In this document: positions 34,876 to 45,885 of the stretch, piece after piece | Position numbering within the stretch: position 1 is the first letter of the stretch | Layout: every line of letters begins with the position of its first letter | NCBI GenBank assembly: GCA_002286715.1 | Contig: NSJX01000005.1 | Coordinates: forward strand, 439,959 to 503,958 | Length of the DNA stretch: 64,000 bases | Direction of reading: 5' to 3' | Origin: Dentipellis sp. KUC8613 | Taxonomy: Eukaryota; Basidiomycota; Agaricomycetes; Russulales; Hericiaceae | Position numbers and translations under genes: made by a program | Notes under the pieces: model-generated | Databases searched by the model: none | The model's input: only the letters and a program-made list of their open reading frames with translations | Told to the model about the DNA's origin: nothing

Positions 34876-36761
34876 TTACTCCTCCATGACGTTGACGGCA
34901 GAGATGAGCGCGGCGGCCTTCTCCGACCGCGGCTTGATCGCGCACTTGAAGGGTGCGGCGTGGCTGACGATGGAGGGGAGGTAGTCGCCCGGCGGCGTGA
35001 TCTCGTTGCCGTTCGCGTCGAGCGCCTTGGTGACGTCGAATGCGGCGAGGGTCATGGCGATGGAGATGTAGATGGACGCGTCGGCGAGGACGAGGCCAGG
35101 GCAGATGCTGCGACGCGAACAGAAGGTCAGAAATTCAGCGGCACGCGTGGGAGCAAGGAAGGGGGCTTACCGGCGACCGAAGCCGAAACTCCAGAGGTAA
35201 GGGTCCGCCTCGGGGGTGTGCGTCTCGGTCTTGAGGAAACGCTCAGGCACGAACTCGAAGGGGTTCTTGTACGTCTCAGGATCGTGGAGGAACTTCCAGA
35301 TGTTGGCGATGACGATGGAGCCCTTGGGGATGAGGTAGCCGTCCTGGATGTCGTCCTCCATGAGGCGATGCGGGAGGCCGATGGGCGCGACGGGGTGCCA
35401 GCGCGCGATCTCCTTGACGAGGGCGTCGACGTAGGGCAGGTTCGCGCGGTCGCTGAAGTTGGGGAGACGGTCGGGGCCGACGACGGCGTCGATCTCGGCC
35501 TGTGCCTTCTTCTGGATCTCGGGGTGGAGCGTCATGGCGAGGTAGAACGAGTAGATGGTGGAGACGGTCGTGTCGGCACCGCCTGGAAAGATATTGTCAA
35601 GACGAGTCCTACTTGGACATGGAAATTGGGGAGAGCTTACCAGCAAAGAGAGCAGCGGCGGCCCACTTGACGTACCATTCCTTCTTCGGGTCAGCTTGCG
35701 CCTCCTCCCAGTGGCTGAGAACGAAAGAGGGCTGGGCAGTGCCGGCTTCCTAGAAAACGCTATAGCACCCCATTTGTGGAAATCGGGATTTGGCACTTAC
35801 GACCTGCTTCTTGACCCAGTCGTAGGGCTTGTTGACGACGGCGAGAAGGTTGCGAGAGTATTCCTTGGCCTTGGTCTTGAAAGCAGCACCAGGGAAGCCT
35901 TCGGGCAAGTGACGGACTACATAGCAATGTTTAATATATACCCAAATAGCAATAATGCCTCTAACTCACGAATGGGGAGGGTGTCAACCAAGAAAGTGCC
36001 GGGCTCAGTGAGAAGGGCGAAGTCCTCCATCATGACCTGAGCATCCTCGACGAAGGGGTCGTTCTTCTCCTTAATCGAGTATCCGTAACCAATGCTAAGG
36101 ATAATGGCACCAGCAGTCCTTTCGTACGGATGCGAGATGAGCGGGCTACATCAAATACGGACAAGCCATGTACATACTTGCGGATGTGATCCTCCAGGTT
36201 GTCAGGGTCGGCGGCAACGCGGCGCAAGAAGCGGTGCGTCTCAAGCTCCTCAACGCCGTGGTACTTGGCCATCGCAGCGCGGCTGCCCATGACGCGGAAC
36301 AGCATGCGACGGTACTCGCGGAACTGGTCGCCGTACTTGGACATACCGAGCAGGTTCTTGAGGCCGACGAGCTCACTGCCCATAACCAAGTTGGGACGAT
36401 CGGAGTAGATCGCGCTCTTCTTGTCCAGCATGTCGGTCACGGCCTGAGCTGAGTTCAGGATGATGATGGGTTGACCGAGGACATTGATCGACACAATGCC
36501 ACCTGATGGGGAATGGAACAGTGAGTCGCATGGCCGAGATGAAGAGATGACGATATGACACGTACCGTACTTCTTGCCCCATTCTGCGAAGGTTTCGTGC
36601 TCATACTGCTTGGGCATGTCCAGCAAGTTCCCAATGAGCGGAAGAGGCTTAGGGCCGGGAGGGAGGGTGCCAGGCTTTGCGGTGAGGTAGCGCCTGAGAA
36701 GGTAGACACCAAGGAGGGCTACGCCGACATCCAGCGCCAACATAGAGATAGATTCCGGCAT
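34876..36761 (-). CDS. Cytochrome P450 monooxygenase
   Basis: Seven exons: 36761-36566, 36502-36178, 36118-35970, 35916-35801, 35749-35641, 35582-35171, 35107-34876, coding for 512 residues. An N-terminal membrane anchor (ALDVGVALLGVYLL) precedes a Pro-rich hinge LPPGPKPLPLIGNLL. The I-helix oxygen-binding motif reads AGGADTTVS. The K-helix ExxR is within VKEIARWHP. The heme loop FGFGRRICPG has its ligand Cys438. These show an intact ER-bound P450. It resembles agaricomycete P450s of the O-methylsterigmatocystin-oxidoreductase-like (CYP64-type) group, but the substrate cannot be read from the sequence. No terpene cyclase, PKS, NRPS or transporter lies nearby, so it is a lone P450. The junction between exons 3 and 4 (ITLRHLP-like) is slightly uncertain. 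Confidence 0.92.
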
Positions 36762-37802
36762 TGTGGAGGAAGGAGGAGGAGGGGGACTACAGTGTACAGT
36801 TCAAAGATGTTGGAGGGAGGGAAGCCGCGGAGGGCCAGTTAGGCTGCCCTGGGTTTGGCCGGGAAGAATATATAGGAAGGATGGCCGGGCATCAAGAAAG
36901 CGAGACCGAATGGACGCTGGATTATTCGACCCCTCGGATTGGCTTCACGCTCAAGCGGCAAATCACAAGATGGGAGAAGCAGTTTAGCAACGTGATCCCG
37001 AAAGAAGCTTCGCCTGCATCATTCATTCACAAAACCTTCCCAGGATGGCGGTCATCGCGCCCATTCTGCTGTCCACCGAGACTGTACGCGAAGTTCCTGC
37101 TTCAGAAGGGGGTTTGGAGGCATGCAGGGTGGGGAGGAAGGCCGACTCGGACGACTCGATGGAAAGATGGATAAACGGTCTCTGCTCGCGCCAGCCGTGT
37201 GGGTACTCATCAGGCACGGGGATAACGTAGCGCTGGGTGTGCGTCGAGTAATTGCAAAGAGCGCTGATGCAGACACATCCACTTGCCGTCAGGTCTCCCA
37301 ACCCTGGCCACTTGTTTCTGTTCCCCCTCCGCCGCCGACCGCAGAAAACATCATCTTGAAACAACTGAAACACTGACTTCATGGGTGTGAGAAGCTTCTT
37401 GACCCGCTTGGACACCGGGGTTCGCTGCCAAGGGCTCCCTTTGTTCCATTACGGGTTGCAAGGCCTGGCTTACAAGGGTTTAGCTTAATTCGGCCGTTCC
37501 TTTGGAAAATTTGTTGCCGCTCGTAATCTGGAGCTGAAGAAGTCTGCCTCGTGTCATGGTGCTCATCATGCATCATGCGTCAACAAAGGCAAAATCCGGG
37601 GGCAGCTCGGGAGCAGCACAACGCCGTCCCTGCCGCGACCGGCCGCGGTGTCCGCACCTTCGATTCTCGACTGCACACTCAAACTCGCCCCGCTACCTTC
37701 GTTCTCATAGTTTCAAGGTCCAAGGGCGCATTCCACGTGCGCCGAGGGAAGCGAAAACCCACTCAAGGAAGTCTCGGTGCTAGTAGTACAAACGCAGCAA
37801 GA
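36762..37802. other. P450 upstream region and F-box 3' flank
   Basis: About 1 kb. The left end holds the P450 promoter. The rest contains only short overlapping frames on both strands (largest about 130 codons, 37023-37415 minus) without splice or family support. Confidence 0.4.
36868..36874 (-). promoter_or_regulatory. TATA box upstream of P450 gene
   Basis: On the minus strand CCTATATATTC lies about 107-113 bases upstream of the P450 ATG at 36761. A TATA element is consistent with an inducible gene, as is common for fungal P450s. Confidence 0.5.
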
Positions 37803-39953
37803 TCAAATGACCTGGACCTTCCCTGTCCTGGTGCCCATAACGATACGACCTGACACTTCCGAAAAAGCCACCATCGTGAGATCCTCTGTAAAGATAGGCA
37901 AGGCAGCAACGCCGCAAAGGACGTCAGACATCGGACCCAACGGGAGATCATGACAGGTGGCCAAAGCGGAAGCAGACGCACCTCGCAAATCGTAGGATCT
38001 CACTTCGTAAACCGTCCGTGCATGGATCACGATCGGCGTCACACTCGCCCTTGCGTCTATCATCCCGGCGGCCTGGACCGGTCCGATCCCGTCCTCGCTT
38101 GCCTCGTCTGGACTTATACGGCCGCCTTGCGCCTCGGCCATGGGCCGCTTCGTCTCGATGGGAACTGCTCCGGGTCCAGCGGCATCACATTGGGACGGGT
38201 TCGCCGAGAAAACGCACACCCGTCGCGCCGTCACGTTTTTAGTGCGTTCAATCCAGACTCCGCGGCATCCCTGAGGCCCGAGTGCGGCTGCACTGATAAA
38301 TCCAGGGATCCCATTCGACATGTCGTGCGCCCCGGCAAGCTTCACGCGTAACAACGGTGGCGGCGGAGATGAAGTGCCCTCTGCAGAGGCTGTAACGATC
38401 TGCGTGTGGTAATGGAACACTCCGCGGAGGATGTCGTGTGCGACAAACGAGAGGCTGCTCATCGGCGTGGAGTCCCCTGCGGGGCGCGAAGCCGATACGC
38501 AACGTCCTGTCGGTGACGAGATCGACACCCCGCGAAATGTCGTGCCAGGGAACGTGTATTTCGCGAGGCAGGTGACGGGTTGAAGTATGCCGGTCGAACG
38601 GATTCCAGGGAGGATTTGTCGCTTCCCTGAGTGACATGGTGGCCCGAGCGAGGAGGGCACAAAGTACGATGACGATGCGGGGAAAGGGTATGTCACGGGA
38701 TATAGCTCAAGGGTCCGCGCTTTGACACAAAGGATATATGGGCCAACGAATTGCAGTCCAATAATGCCGTTCCACTGCCCTTCACGTAAGTCCGGACTGT
38801 AATGAGAAGCAAGACAGGAACGGAAGCATACCAGTTGCTCCAGGTCCTCCGTATGCGTGTCGATGGTGATGCCGGTGTTGGAAGGCCAGTGGACAATGTC
38901 GATATACATAGACCGGGAGAACGCAATGAGCTGCTGGGCGGGGTCGATGGCTCGTACGATCTGTGCGTCCGCGCCAAAGAGGGTATCCACATCGTTGAAT
39001 TCCGTTTCTTGTGAGGTGATATTGCTAGGATCAGCGGGCAGACTTTCCATAGCACCGCCCGCCTTGAGAGGGATCCGCATGAGCACAGTAGCAGAACTAG
39101 ATGATACGCCATTGGGTTAGTGCAATGCCTCGCGTCCCTGCGTTGCAGAAGCCTTACCCTGGAATCAACCTGACGCGTTGTCGTCGGTCATTATACAATC
39201 AGGGCAGAGCGAAGGACGACTGCGACTCACCGGTTCTGAGTGCCAGTGACCGCGAGCAGGATGGCATCGTGCGAAGGATCGACGGATGCGATCGCGGAAG
39301 TCCAGGGATCGCGGCCCCACAGCTGCCAGCAAAGCGGAGGTCGGCTGTGTTGTGCCTCTCCGTCACGGACAGAGATGTCCCACAGCGCAATAGAACCGTT
39401 TCCGTAGACACACAGGACCCATGCGTCTGCTAGGGCCGTGAGGTAGAGTATATCTGGGCAGACCTTATCGGCAGGTATGCCACCTAATGTGGTCACAGTC
39501 GAGCGCTCGAGAGGCCACGCAGCCTCTACCTTCTGTGCGGTGGTGACGATCCTTTCGATTTCACTTGACGATAGGCTTGTCGACAATTCGTAGTCGCGTG
39601 CCTTGTGTGGAAGAGGGAGAGAGGACTGTTGAGACCGGAGGTGTTCGAGCCATAGGCCCTTATCGCGGCTCAGGAGAGACAAGAATCTGCAAGTCTGTCG
39701 ATCGTCAAAGCGTTAGATGGTGGTCAAGAGTGAAACCAGAGCGGGGCTTGGCAACCTTGCGGAGAGTCAGGACATCGGGGATGTCCAGAAACGCAGATAT
39801 AGCGAAGACAATTTCTGCTGGAATTCGGAGAAACGGGCTGGGCTGCGTGTGCGCCATCTCAAAGGCCGACGGGCTGCAGACGCTCGGAATTCGCTGTGGT
39901 GACCATTCTGAGTCAGTCATGATTGGCACGTATAAGGCAAGTGTAGCTACCAT
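37803..39953 (-). CDS. F-box protein
   Basis: Three exons: 39953-39756, 39694-39231, 39096-37803, about 651 residues. The F-box lies at about residues 42-85 (FLRIPAEIVFAISAFLDI, PDVLTLRKV, then CRFLSLLSRDKGLWLEHL after the first intron). It binds Skp1 in an SCF ubiquitin ligase. The remainder looks like a degenerate beta-propeller or beta-rich substrate module (GNGSIALWDISVRDGEAQ, IIGLQFVGPYILCVKARTLELY, FSEVSGRIVMGTRTGKVQVI). The substrate is unknown. Alternative in-frame starts are MTDSEW at 39920 and a later MAHTQ, and the shorter ones would still keep the F-box. A GTATGC inside exon 3 resembles a donor, but splicing there breaks the frame, so it is read through. Confidence 0.78.
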
Positions 39954-40751
39954 ATAGAAGCTCGGGTGGGAAACAAACTTTGAAAGCTCGGTTTCGAGTC
40001 GGAAAGAGAGGAGAGAGAAGGATTACAGGCGGTTGCAACGCTCAAAGCGCGTTCCGTCCAACGGCGGACAGAGCGTAATGTGGCCAGGTACGACCAGCCA
40101 GTCACGCGACGGCATCCTGGTCACGGTGACAGCAACAGCTGCGGCGCCCCGCACTGCAGATTCAATTGAAGCATCGTCTCATACATATTCAAACAGGCTC
40201 TGCCTGATATGAGCGTTCCAGGGACCCGCTGGGCGTCACTAAAGCATAATTGCAACCTGTGTCGCAATTAGCTGTGGCCACACCTGAACTGGGGACAAAA
40301 GGAATTGACCGGAGCGGTCACGTGCACTGTCACAGGCGCGAAATGACAGTTTCGCGAAACGCGTCGTCGGAAACTCGACCACATCCTCCTCTTCCTGCAT
40401 CCCATACCGCGCCTTTGCGCAAGGCTCAAACCATTTGCGCCACATTGTCCGTACTAATCAGCAGGTAATTAGAGGGCGGAAACGGCGTTAGAGATCCCCG
40501 TCTATTCGGTGTTCAATTCGGCTAACGGCTTACTTCGGTGAGTCGCCAATAGCACATTGTGCGAAGCTTGTATGCTTACGCAAACGGTGAAGTCGCCCTG
40601 CGCGCTATTGACTGGATATCCTTTAACGTGACATTCGTGCGCCGACGTGCAGCATCTGGTAATGTTGTTCCGCCACCTGACATCACAGCTGACCGGTTGA
40701 CCTTCGACTGTATAGGTAAATCCTCCTGCTCCCCGCATTACCGGCCGCAGC
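39954..40751. promoter_or_regulatory. Divergent promoter region, F-box / RTC4-like genes
   Basis: This is about 800 bases between divergent starts. At 40350-40364 lies a palindrome TTTCGCGAAA fused to ACGCGT. That combines an E2F/SBF-like core with an MluI cell-cycle box of the type bound by MBF. No open frame is supported. Confidence 0.5.
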
Positions 40752-43700
40752 ATGGAGGGAATGATGTCCAACCAGAAGAAACGCGGCACCTCTCTCTATA
40801 CAGACCCCAACATACGTTATCCCGAGCGTCCTGTAGAGTCCAAGTTCCTCGAAAACCTGGGTACTACGGAGTTCCAGAAAGGTCCAAAGGCAGTCCGCAA
40901 CCCACGCAGCAATGGTACTAGGAGACCTCAAAGGATTTCCAACGGCCCCGATGACATAGACTTCCTCTCACAAGAGTCAAGAGTCGCCGAAGAACCGACG
41001 CCGCCGGACGTATCCAAATACAAGAAAAATGAGAGACTCATACATCAAATAAAATTCACGAAGAAGTCAAAGGCGGCGGACGGCGAGGTCGATGGCGCAA
41101 ACTCTAATTCCCAGAGGTCCGAGACGCCGTCGTCCTCCAGTGCCTCTTCGTCGAGAGCACACGTAGGCCCTGACATCCTCAAGAAGCTCTCTGGCAACGA
41201 GAACAAGCTTCATTCGAATCCGTTCAGCAGCAGGATCGCCTCCCGCCCTCCCAAGAAGAAGGAAGCCCCCGTCAAGCCTGACGTTCCGCCGCGCCGCGCT
41301 CGCGGACAGAAGGAGTTTCCGTTGTCGCCGCTAAGTCGCTCAGGTCGCTCCCCGTCTCACGATCCTAAGGGCAAGGGCAAGGCGAAAGCTGTCCGAACAC
41401 CGTCGCCGAGACCAGTCAAAGAAGGCAAGGCAAGGGCCAACGGGCGACGTATTGACTCTCCAGACTCATCTCCGCCGGCGAAGCGTAAGACATCCCGCGC
41501 TCTTCGTTCTTCTCGGGACGACAGGGACTCGTCATCAGACAGCGACATTGTTATAGTCGAGAAAGACAAAGATCCCATGCAACTTCGCAAAAACCCCACT
41601 CCGTCATCTCGCAAACTGGCAGCTGAGACGGAGGATGACGATACTCCTCGCAACCGCAAAGTTCGCCCTTCGAAGATAGCGAAGCCCCCGTCATCCTTCC
41701 CAAAGATGGAACCGCTGAGCGGCGCAGCGGACACTGACGACGACGAGCCTGGCAAGATACAGAAGCCTCCTATACACGAACAACAGCCGTTTCCTTTCCC
41801 CGGCTCGCCCCCTGCTCGGCCTTCGACGCCTCCGCGCAATGGAAAAGGAAAGCAAAAAGCAGACGATAACTTCCCCATGCCATCACCTTTAACCAAGAAG
41901 TCGTCCAAGACGTCCTTCCCGGCCATGTCTCCACTGTCTTCTCCCGTCCACGGTAACCCCAAGATGGGCAGCGCGGTGAAGATGAGCAGAAGTATGGGCT
42001 CCTTGTACGAAGACAGGGACGACATCTTGTTGAACAATGATGATTCATGTGAGCTCTTCGACGTTAGACAGCCCCCCGCTGAGGTCTCATGTTACTGTGA
42101 CGCATATATGCAGTGCTCGTCGACTCTACCGTCGACCCGTCGACACTATGTCCGTACTGTGACGAACCGCTACCTCCTTCGCCCACCCCACATCTGCAAT
42201 CTCTCCTTGCTGCCGCCAAACGCAAATCCTACCCCGAGCCGCGCCCAGGCAATCCACGCGGCCTCAAAGCACCGCTACCAACCTTCATCACCATCTGCCA
42301 GCGACACCAATTCGAGGCGCTCGAGATGCCGAAAGCCAAGAAACGCGGATGGCCTACGAGTATCGACTTCAGCAAGCTGCGGACCAGGGTAGAGAAGCTC
42401 GCGCCACGGCTGCGGGATCTTGTGACTGGACAACGAGGAAGGGAGGAGAGCATGTTCTGGAACCACGTCGTGAAGGAGGTGCGGGCGATGGGCTCGCGCG
42501 CGGTCGTCGGTGTCAAAGGTCAGTTCGACAGCTTCAGCAAGACGCAGCCGGGGTAGTAAGTGTATCCCTCGTTCTATGCTCGCTCACCTCTGACTAGTAC
42601 ATGACGAATGTTACACAGCTACGGCGAACTGGGGTCCATGGTCATCCATCAGACTATCTACAACCTTTTCCCGCCCTCATCCTTCGACGCTGACAGCATC
42701 TCACCATTGACACCCACCGAGTTCATCCAGCGTATCTTGGTACCCGAAGCCGCTCTCGCGCTCATCATGGAGGACATGGGCTTCGATCGAGAGCACGCTG
42801 CCATCACCATGCGCGAGAGCGCCGCGTACGGCGTCGCGATGTTCCCAGACACCGGAGACGGCGATGGGCTGGGACACGGTGCCGGCGTCGGTGAGGACAT
42901 CGTGCGGGAGCGTGCGCGTGCCAGGAGGAAAGAGCTGGAAGTGGAGGAGCGGGTCGAGGAGAAGATGCTGAAGGAGGCGCAGAAACAGACCAGGCCAAGA
43001 CCCAGGATGGTGAGGAAGAGGCCAGTAGACGAGGGCAGCACGACGGACACGGATGCCGCTGATGGGAAGGGCAAGGTCAAGCGGACGAAGCTGAGCTCGG
43101 AGATCGATGAACCGCTGGATGTGAGCACTCCTCGTCGGGGCGCGGTGGACTTGCCTGTGCCCGTGGAACCGAAGATCAAGCCAACGGCAGCGGTTGGGAA
43201 GGGGAAGCCTCACGTGTCGTCGAACTCTAGGGCCACCCGCCGCAGCGCTTCGGTCCAGATGCAGACAGAGGAGGATTCGGATACTTTGCCCACTGTTCGA
43301 AAACAGAAGGCGAAAGCACCCGTAATCGACGACGACGACGAGATACAAATCATCGCACCTCCAGCCGTACCAAAACCCAACCGCCCGCGCCCGCGTCCCG
43401 TAAATCGGACAACCATATCCCTTCTCAACGATGACGATAATACAGATGCGACTCCAAAGCCACGCAGGACGCGTCCATCATCCCACGACAAGTCCGACAG
43501 CGAGTCCACTACTTCGAAGCAGGAGTTCTTTCCCTTGCGGGCTGCCCGGGACCGGCAGGGCAGCACCACGTAAGTCAGCGCGAGGATGGCGCTCTGATCG
43601 CGACGGTACTCAACGACAGACAGAATCCCAGATCAACCTGATATGCGTAAACGCAGCGAATGGCGGAAGAAAATGGCAAACCCCATTGAGATATGCATCG

Positions 43701-43810
43701 GCTCGTCCTCTGACGAGGTAGAAGCTCGCTCCTCTCCTCCATCCCGGAAGACGAAGCAGATGGATAGCAACTCGTGGCTACTTAGCGAAACTCCGACCCC
43801 ACCCCCATAA
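40752..43810 (+). CDS. RTC4: Rtc4-like nuclear protein (restriction of telomere capping)
   Basis: Four exons: 40752-42048, 42114-42555, 42619-43569, 43657-43810, about 947 residues. The first 430 residues are disordered, with many Ser/Pro and Lys patches (nuclear signals such as KGKGKAKAVR). An Rtc4-like domain follows. It opens with a CPYCDEPLPPSP knuckle, then ICQRHQFE, GWPTSIDF, SYSKTQPGYYG-type sequence (here SFSKTQPGYYGELG), HQTIYNLFP and PLTPTEFIQRILVPEAALALI. This matches the C-terminal domain named for yeast Rtc4, a gene found by its effect on telomere capping. Biochemical activity is not established. A third of the protein after the domain is Lys/Arg and Pro-rich. The yeast protein is about 400 residues; the long flanking regions are typical of basidiomycete forms. 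The start may be at the second or third in-frame ATG (40761, 40764). Confidence 0.85.
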
Positions 43811-44038
43811 TCTCCCTGGACTCCCAGCGGCCTTATTGAAGGACTACTAATATACATCGAAGTTGCTGGAGATTCCCCGCCCCGCGTATGTTAACAAACC
43901 CTATATTGGTCCCGCCCATGTAGTATAATCAATCCGACAGGGCTTTGTTACCGTGCTTCATAATACCTACCACTGTAAGTTACATCTTGGCATTGGGCCA
44001 GTATGCTACATCTCCATAAATACAATCCATCTATTCCG
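43811..44038. other. Convergent 3' spacer
   Basis: 228 bases between the stops of the RTC4-like and TPT1 genes. AT-richer than its surroundings, as expected for 3' ends. Nothing else seen. Confidence 0.4.
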
Positions 44039-45064
44039 TTATGCCTCTTGAGGGCTCGTTTCTGCTAGCGCCTGCGAGGATGAAGGTGCGTCACCCTCCT
44101 CATTTTCTTCCTTCCCATCAACACTTGTGGCAGGCTGCCAACCTGGCAAGGGTTTGCCAAATTGATTTTCAACGCGGCTGAAGAATTCGGGAGAAAGGAA
44201 CCCTCGTGAGTCGCCCTCTGTCAGAACGACGCCATTGTCGGACAGGAAGAATAGAATGCCGGCGTCGAGGGCTTTCTGGACGTCGATGTATATGAGGACG
44301 CTTGCGGAATTTCGCATGCCTAAATCGTGCCGAGGGGTGATGAGAAACGCAGCCAAGGTAGCCGATCTGGAAAGACTTCAACTCACCGCTTATGACACCG
44401 TTTCCTGGTACGCCTTGCGCTAGATGTATATGGTTCCGGGTCATCTTCGAGAGCCCTTGTTTAGCTGAAATTACCAGCTAGGTAAGCATATTGTAATCGC
44501 GGGAAGAAAGAACCCACCAATTGACGGCCACGCCTTCTTGTTCGTTCCATGTACTGCCATCGGTATGTCGCTCGCAGAAAGTATTGGCTTCAAGTCTAGC
44601 TTGACAGTCTAGACAAGTAGGTCAGCGATCTTACCCTTTTGATGTTGACCTGTCGACCGAGAACGAACCTGCATAGAATGTCCCTGATTCGCCCTTATCC
44701 AACAGATATCGCCAGCATCTGGCGCTTTCTCATCAGGGCCAGACATCATGGTATACCTCATCTTCTTATCATCCTGCACGATTTTCTCCAGGCCTGCGAA
44801 ATCAAGCTGCGTTTGCAGCTTTGGCGAGGCTAGCTGTCTCGATTCCATTGTAAAAACCAGATCTATTGGAACACAGTTGCTGCATCTGGCACTCACTAGG
44901 TCCGTTACGCGCACGAATCCATCAGGTCGCATGTACAGTCCCTCGGACTTCGCGCCATGGCGCAAGATCCAGGAAAGAGTTTTCGAGATGCGGACTTCGG
45001 GGGAGTCCTTTGGGAGACCTCTCAGCTTCGTCGAAGGCGTAGCTTTTTGCTTCTGCTTTTCCAT
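44039..45064 (-). CDS. TPT1: tRNA 2'-phosphotransferase
   Basis: Five exons: 45064-44897, 44833-44669, 44608-44518, 44464-44387, 44319-44039, coding for 260 residues. Tpt1 removes the splice-junction 2'-phosphate left on tRNA by fungal tRNA ligase, passing it to NAD+. Family motifs are in order: ISKTLSWILRHGAKSEGL, MRPDGFVRVTDLL, GDICWIRANQGHSM, PMAVHGTNKKAW, MTRNHIHLAQGVPG, MRNSASVLIYIDVQKAL, and LSDNGVVLTEGDSRGFLSPEFF. The catalytic set (Arg in LRH, Arg in RANQGHS, and the HGT and MTRNHIHLA blocks) is intact. Length matches the family. An upstream in-frame segment to 45178 is open, but the MEKQKQKATPS start is the more natural one. This is an essential housekeeping gene in yeast. Confidence 0.93.
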
Positions 45065-45885
45065 GACTATCAGAGCAATTGATTTGCTATTATTTGGAAT
45101 GGGCCAACGACTTGTTTGAGTAGATCCCTTGCAGAGTAGTGAACGGAGTGATTTGATATTGCGACAAGTGCAGAGCAAAGCACCAAAATATTACGTCATA
45201 ATCAATTATCGGCAACTTCGGGTATCTCCGCGGAGTTTCAAGCTCTCGACTTGCCGAGATATGTTCCCGATCTCTCACTCATGTCTCCCGCCATGTCACT
45301 CCGAGCAAGCCTTCGACCCGGACGCAATTATGTTTAATCACATACTTTTCACGGGACGTCAGACGCTATATGCAGTGCTTCTTTTCTTGGTCTCTCGGGC
45401 GTCAAGCTATCGCGTCGGTATGCGCAGAATAGCCAACTTGATATAGACGGTGCTGCCCGGCAGGGGGACAGCGTCGGAAGTGGTGTCTCCAAGAACGATC
45501 TTTCTCTGCGCCATTGAAGCAGCTTCGCATCGGATCTCGACTCACGCATCCCGGATTTGGAGGCGCTTACAGACCGTACGTATCAGACCGTATAATTGGC
45601 ATCCCCACGTGTATGCCTGCAACTCCCGTGCATAACAGGTGGACAACATGAGGCAGAAGGGTAAGCCTGTTCGGTTTCCCCCTCCACCCACTCTCCTTTC
45701 GCTTCCCTTCGTCTTTCGCATTCTTCCTCTTTCTTTCTTCTACTCTGCGAGTAGGTTTTCATACCACACGCTGATTGTACACATTTCGAAATTGTGAGTT
45801 GCTCTCGTGCTGGAACGCGCTTAGTATTGTTGACAGCAGGACGTGCAGTTGAACAACCTGAGCGGCGTCGCCCCGTGTCCTGAGC
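45065..45885. other. Divergent intergenic region, TPT1 / coiled-coil gene
   Basis: About 820 bases. The right-hand 230 bases are strongly pyrimidine-rich (for example TTCCTCTTTCTTTCTTCTAC near 45725). They end in a possible 5' leader intron (GTAAGC at 45661, acceptor near 45839). No coding frame is supported. Confidence 0.4.

Noticed and set aside
34876..36761. Secondary-metabolite gene cluster around the P450
   Set aside because: The flanking genes are VPS34 and an F-box protein. There is no synthase, cyclase, transporter or cluster regulator in the window.
42701..43348. 215-codon and 173-codon minus-strand frames within the RTC4-like gene
   Set aside because: Shadows of the Lys/Glu-rich plus-strand exon. 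No start context or splicing.
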